Shown here: one piece after another, positions 7,170 through 8,627 of the stretch
How the letters are laid out: the number at the start of each line of letters is the position of its first letter
How positions within the stretch are numbered: the first letter of the stretch is position 1
Assembly (NCBI GenBank): GCA_003485015.1
Contig: DNCN01000012.1
Span: 1-8,627, forward strand
Origin: a bacterium
Lineage (GTDB): Bacteria; UBA9089
Reading direction: 5' to 3'
Length of the DNA: 8,627 nt
Translations under genes and position numbers: made by a program
Notes under the pieces: generated by a model
Databases searched by the model: none
Told to the model about the DNA's origin: nothing
Seen by the model: only the letters and a program-made list of their open reading frames with translations

Positions 7170-8387
7170 CTATTCCTCTCTCTTTATCCTAATCTTGGCC
7201 CCATCCTTCAGATCGACCGGTGGATTTATTACTACTTCGTCCCCTTCCTTTAATCCAGATAATACCTCGGCCTCATTAGGGTTACGAAGCCCCAGAATTA
7301 CCTCCCTCTTTATGGCCCGCTTTCTCTTAATCACAAAGACGTAGGTCTTATCAAGGATATTGACTGTGGCTTCATAAGGCACCTTCAATACATTATCCCT
7401 CTTTGCCGAGACTATTATTAGATCTCCGAGCATCCCACATCTCAAGGGAAGATCGGTCTTCTCCAGAGCAACAGTCACCTCAAAGGTATTGATCTTCTCC
7501 CGAAGGATGGGAGAGGGAGCGGTCTTGGTGATACTACCAGAGATGGCCCTACCAGGAAAGGCATCGGGCAAGACAGAGACATCCATATCCAGAGCAACCT
7601 TGGCAATGTCGACCTCATCCAGATTGGTCTTGGCGATGAATCGGTTCGTATCCGCAACCACCGAAAGCATCTGTCCTGGCTGAACATAGGTATCCTTTTC
7701 AACCTGCTTATGGATAACAACCCCATCAACTGGGGAAGAGAGCTTTATCCAGGCCGCCTGTTGAGAGATAGAGGCAAGGTTGGCCTGGATGCTGCTTATC
7801 TTGGCATTAACGGCCTCTATCCTCTCCCTGTGTTGGTTCTTCTCTTCTTCTAACTGAAAGAGGGCAAGGTCTAAGGCGATTTTGGCCCTCTCAAACTCCA
7901 CTTTTATCTGCCTAAATCTATCTTCTGGAATGGCCTTCTCTTCAAAGAGCCTCTCTGCAATTGAAAGCTGCCTCTCTGCCTCATCAAAGGAGACCCGGGC
8001 CTCAGCCACCCTATTCTCCAGCTCTTTTGCTCTTGCCTTGCGGTAAAGGGCTTGAAGCTCTGATTGGTAACTGGCCAAAAGTGCCTCTTGTTCCTTTTGC
8101 CTAGCCCAAAGTTCTTTATCATCCAAGGCCACCACCACCTGGCCCTTTTTGACTATACTCCCCTCTTCCAAGATGTAGGTCACTACCCCAGGTATCTTTG
8201 TTGAAAGCTCAAACCTATCCTTGGCCTCAATCTTACCTCGAGAGGTAACCTTAAGTATCAGCTCTCCAGAGACCACCTCACCTTTAGTCACCAAGACCAC
8301 TTCTTCGGTTCTTCCTTTTACTAGGATAGAGATAGCCACCCCCAGAAGAATGACCAAAATCAGAACTATTATCAACCATCTCTTCAT
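7170..8387 (-). CDS. macA: MacA-type periplasmic adaptor (RND/HlyD membrane-fusion protein)
   Basis: A 405-residue adaptor anchored in the inner membrane by one N-terminal helix (4-23, WLIIVLILVILLGVAISILV) with no cleavage site or lipobox. The domains follow the usual hairpin order. A first lipoyl half lies at 50-92 (SRGKIEAKDRFELSTKIPG... EEGSIVKKGQVVVALDD), and a long alpha-helical coiled-coil hairpin at about 93-210, rich in Glu, Arg, Lys and Ala. The second lipoyl half is at about 213-248 (LSSPVDGVVIHK ... VQPGQML). A beta-barrel follows at about 249-330 and a membrane-proximal domain at 331-405 (LKVPYEATV, GLKEGDEVVINPP). It would bridge the MacB-type permease and a TolC channel, with the hairpin tip contacting TolC. 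The start has GAGGGTG 5 nt upstream of it, and that site overlaps the stop region of the small upstream ORF. The frame is intact. The symbol reflects family and context; substrate and true orthology are unproven. Confidence 0.92.
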   Translation of the reverse strand: MKRWLIIVLILVILLGVAISILVKGRTEEVVLVTKGEVVSGELILKVTSRGKIEAKDRFELSTKIPGVVTYILEEGSIVKKGQVVVALDDKELWARQKEQEALLASYQSELQALYRKARAKELENRVAEARVSFDEAERQLSIAERLFEEKAIPEDRFRQIKVEFERAKIALDLALFQLEEEKNQHRERIEAVNAKISSIQANLASISQQAAWIKLSSPVDGVVIHKQVEKDTYVQPGQMLSVVADTNRFIAKTNLDEVDIAKVALDMDVSVLPDAFPGRAISGSITKTAPSPILREKINTFEVTVALEKTDLPLRCGMLGDLIIVSAKRDNVLKVPYEATVNILDKTYVFVIKRKRAIKREVILGLRNPNEAEVLSGLKEGDEVVINPPVDLKDGAKIRIKREE

Positions 8388-8398
8388 CTTGACACCCT

Positions 8399-8627
8399 CT
8401 AAATCAGCAGTCCTATATCAAGTGGTATGTCCTTTCCCTCATCTTCTACCAGGGTTATAGCCCCATTGGGACGCTGTCGAGATTGTCCCCTTGACTGTTG
8501 AAATTCAGGTAGCGGTTCCCCACCCTGATATGTTATTATCAGGGTAAAAAGAGATCTTTTAGGAAAGGAGGAGCGGGCTCTGAAAGATAATACTACAAAG
8601 CTAAGCAGAGGGCAAGAAGATTTTCAT
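8399..8627 (-). CDS. Small secreted-type ORF with a damaged or misread 5' end
   Basis: On the minus strand a frame is open from 8623 to the TAG at 8401-8399, ending in GAITLVEDEGKDIPLDIGLL. That end looks protein-like, and the stop lies 11 nt before macA. The frame has no ATG, GTG or TTG start and is closed upstream by TGA at 8626-8624. An ATG lies in another frame at the window edge (8627-8625). If one A is restored in the AAAA run just after it and one G near 8596, the frames join into a 76-residue protein. That protein begins with a plausible signal peptide (MKNLLALCLALVVLSF) and continues with RSSFPKRSLF and a polar body. This would be a small exported protein leading the macA operon. I do not recognise its family. 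The alternative is that the region is an untranslated leader for macA, with the open frame there by chance. The ribosome site for the ATG lies outside the window. Confidence 0.4.
8522..8545. repeat. Perfect 9-bp inverted repeat upstream of macA
   Basis: ACCCTGATA (8522-8530) and TATCAGGGT (8537-8545) form a perfect inverted repeat with a 6-nt spacer. No T-run follows on either strand where a terminator would need one (A-run on plus, G-run on minus), so it is not an intrinsic terminator. It lies inside the small ORF, about 135 nt before the macA start. It could be an operator or an mRNA hairpin, or simply part of the coding sequence. Confidence 0.45.
8587..8615 (-). promoter_or_regulatory. Possible sigma70-like promoter for the macA unit
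   Basis: On the minus strand TTGCCC (8615-8610) and TATTAT (8592-8587) are exactly 17 nt apart, with four and five of six consensus matches. Transcription would start near 8580 and give a leader of roughly 190 nt containing the 9-bp inverted repeat. This conflicts with reading the same bases as the signal peptide of the small ORF, so confidence is low. Confidence 0.25.

Overview
The window looks like bacterial chromosomal DNA from a diderm (Gram-negative-type) organism. It encodes a MacA-type periplasmic adaptor, a split MacB-type ABC exporter, a TolC-family outer-membrane channel, a lipoprotein and an exported beta-propeller protein. AGA/AGG arginine and ATA isoleucine codons are frequent, genes are tightly packed, and several proteins match no family I recognise. 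This would fit an uncultured or candidate-phylum lineage, but no feature fixes the taxon. No tRNA, rRNA, CRISPR array, transposase or phage gene was found.

Layout. (1) 34-336, plus strand: a small all-helical, HEAT-like protein. (2) 3775 to 430, minus strand: a compact three-gene unit. It encodes an exported protein with an unknown N-terminal domain and a C-terminal PQQ-type beta-propeller, then a lipoprotein alpha/beta-hydrolase whose start overlaps the propeller stop, then a cytoplasmic protein of unknown family. A very good sigma70-type promoter sits so close to the propeller start codon that the mRNA should be leaderless or nearly so. (3) 3961-5307, plus strand: a complete TolC-family gene broken by three apparent single-base losses. 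Each loss shifts the frame the same way, so the third restores the original frame; an intact version would be 449 residues. (4) 8627 to 5318, minus strand: a small secreted-type ORF with a damaged 5' end, then macA, the MacB-type ATPase and the MacB-type permease, with 2-11 nt spacing or overlap. This unit meets tolC tail to tail with 10 bp between the stop codons.

How they work together. The adaptor, ATPase, permease and TolC channel would form a tripartite exporter spanning both membranes. The adaptor and ABC genes are intact and the channel gene is not. Either the pump now uses a TolC from elsewhere, or the tolC lesions are sequence errors. The five lesions I infer (three in tolC, two in the small ORF) are all explained by loss of one base from a 2-5 nt homopolymer, so read-level checking should come before any biological reading. 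The propeller-esterase-unknown operon is the least described part of the window. I see no clear sign of a wholly new system; the most useful leads are that operon, its leaderless promoter, and the clustered frameshifts.
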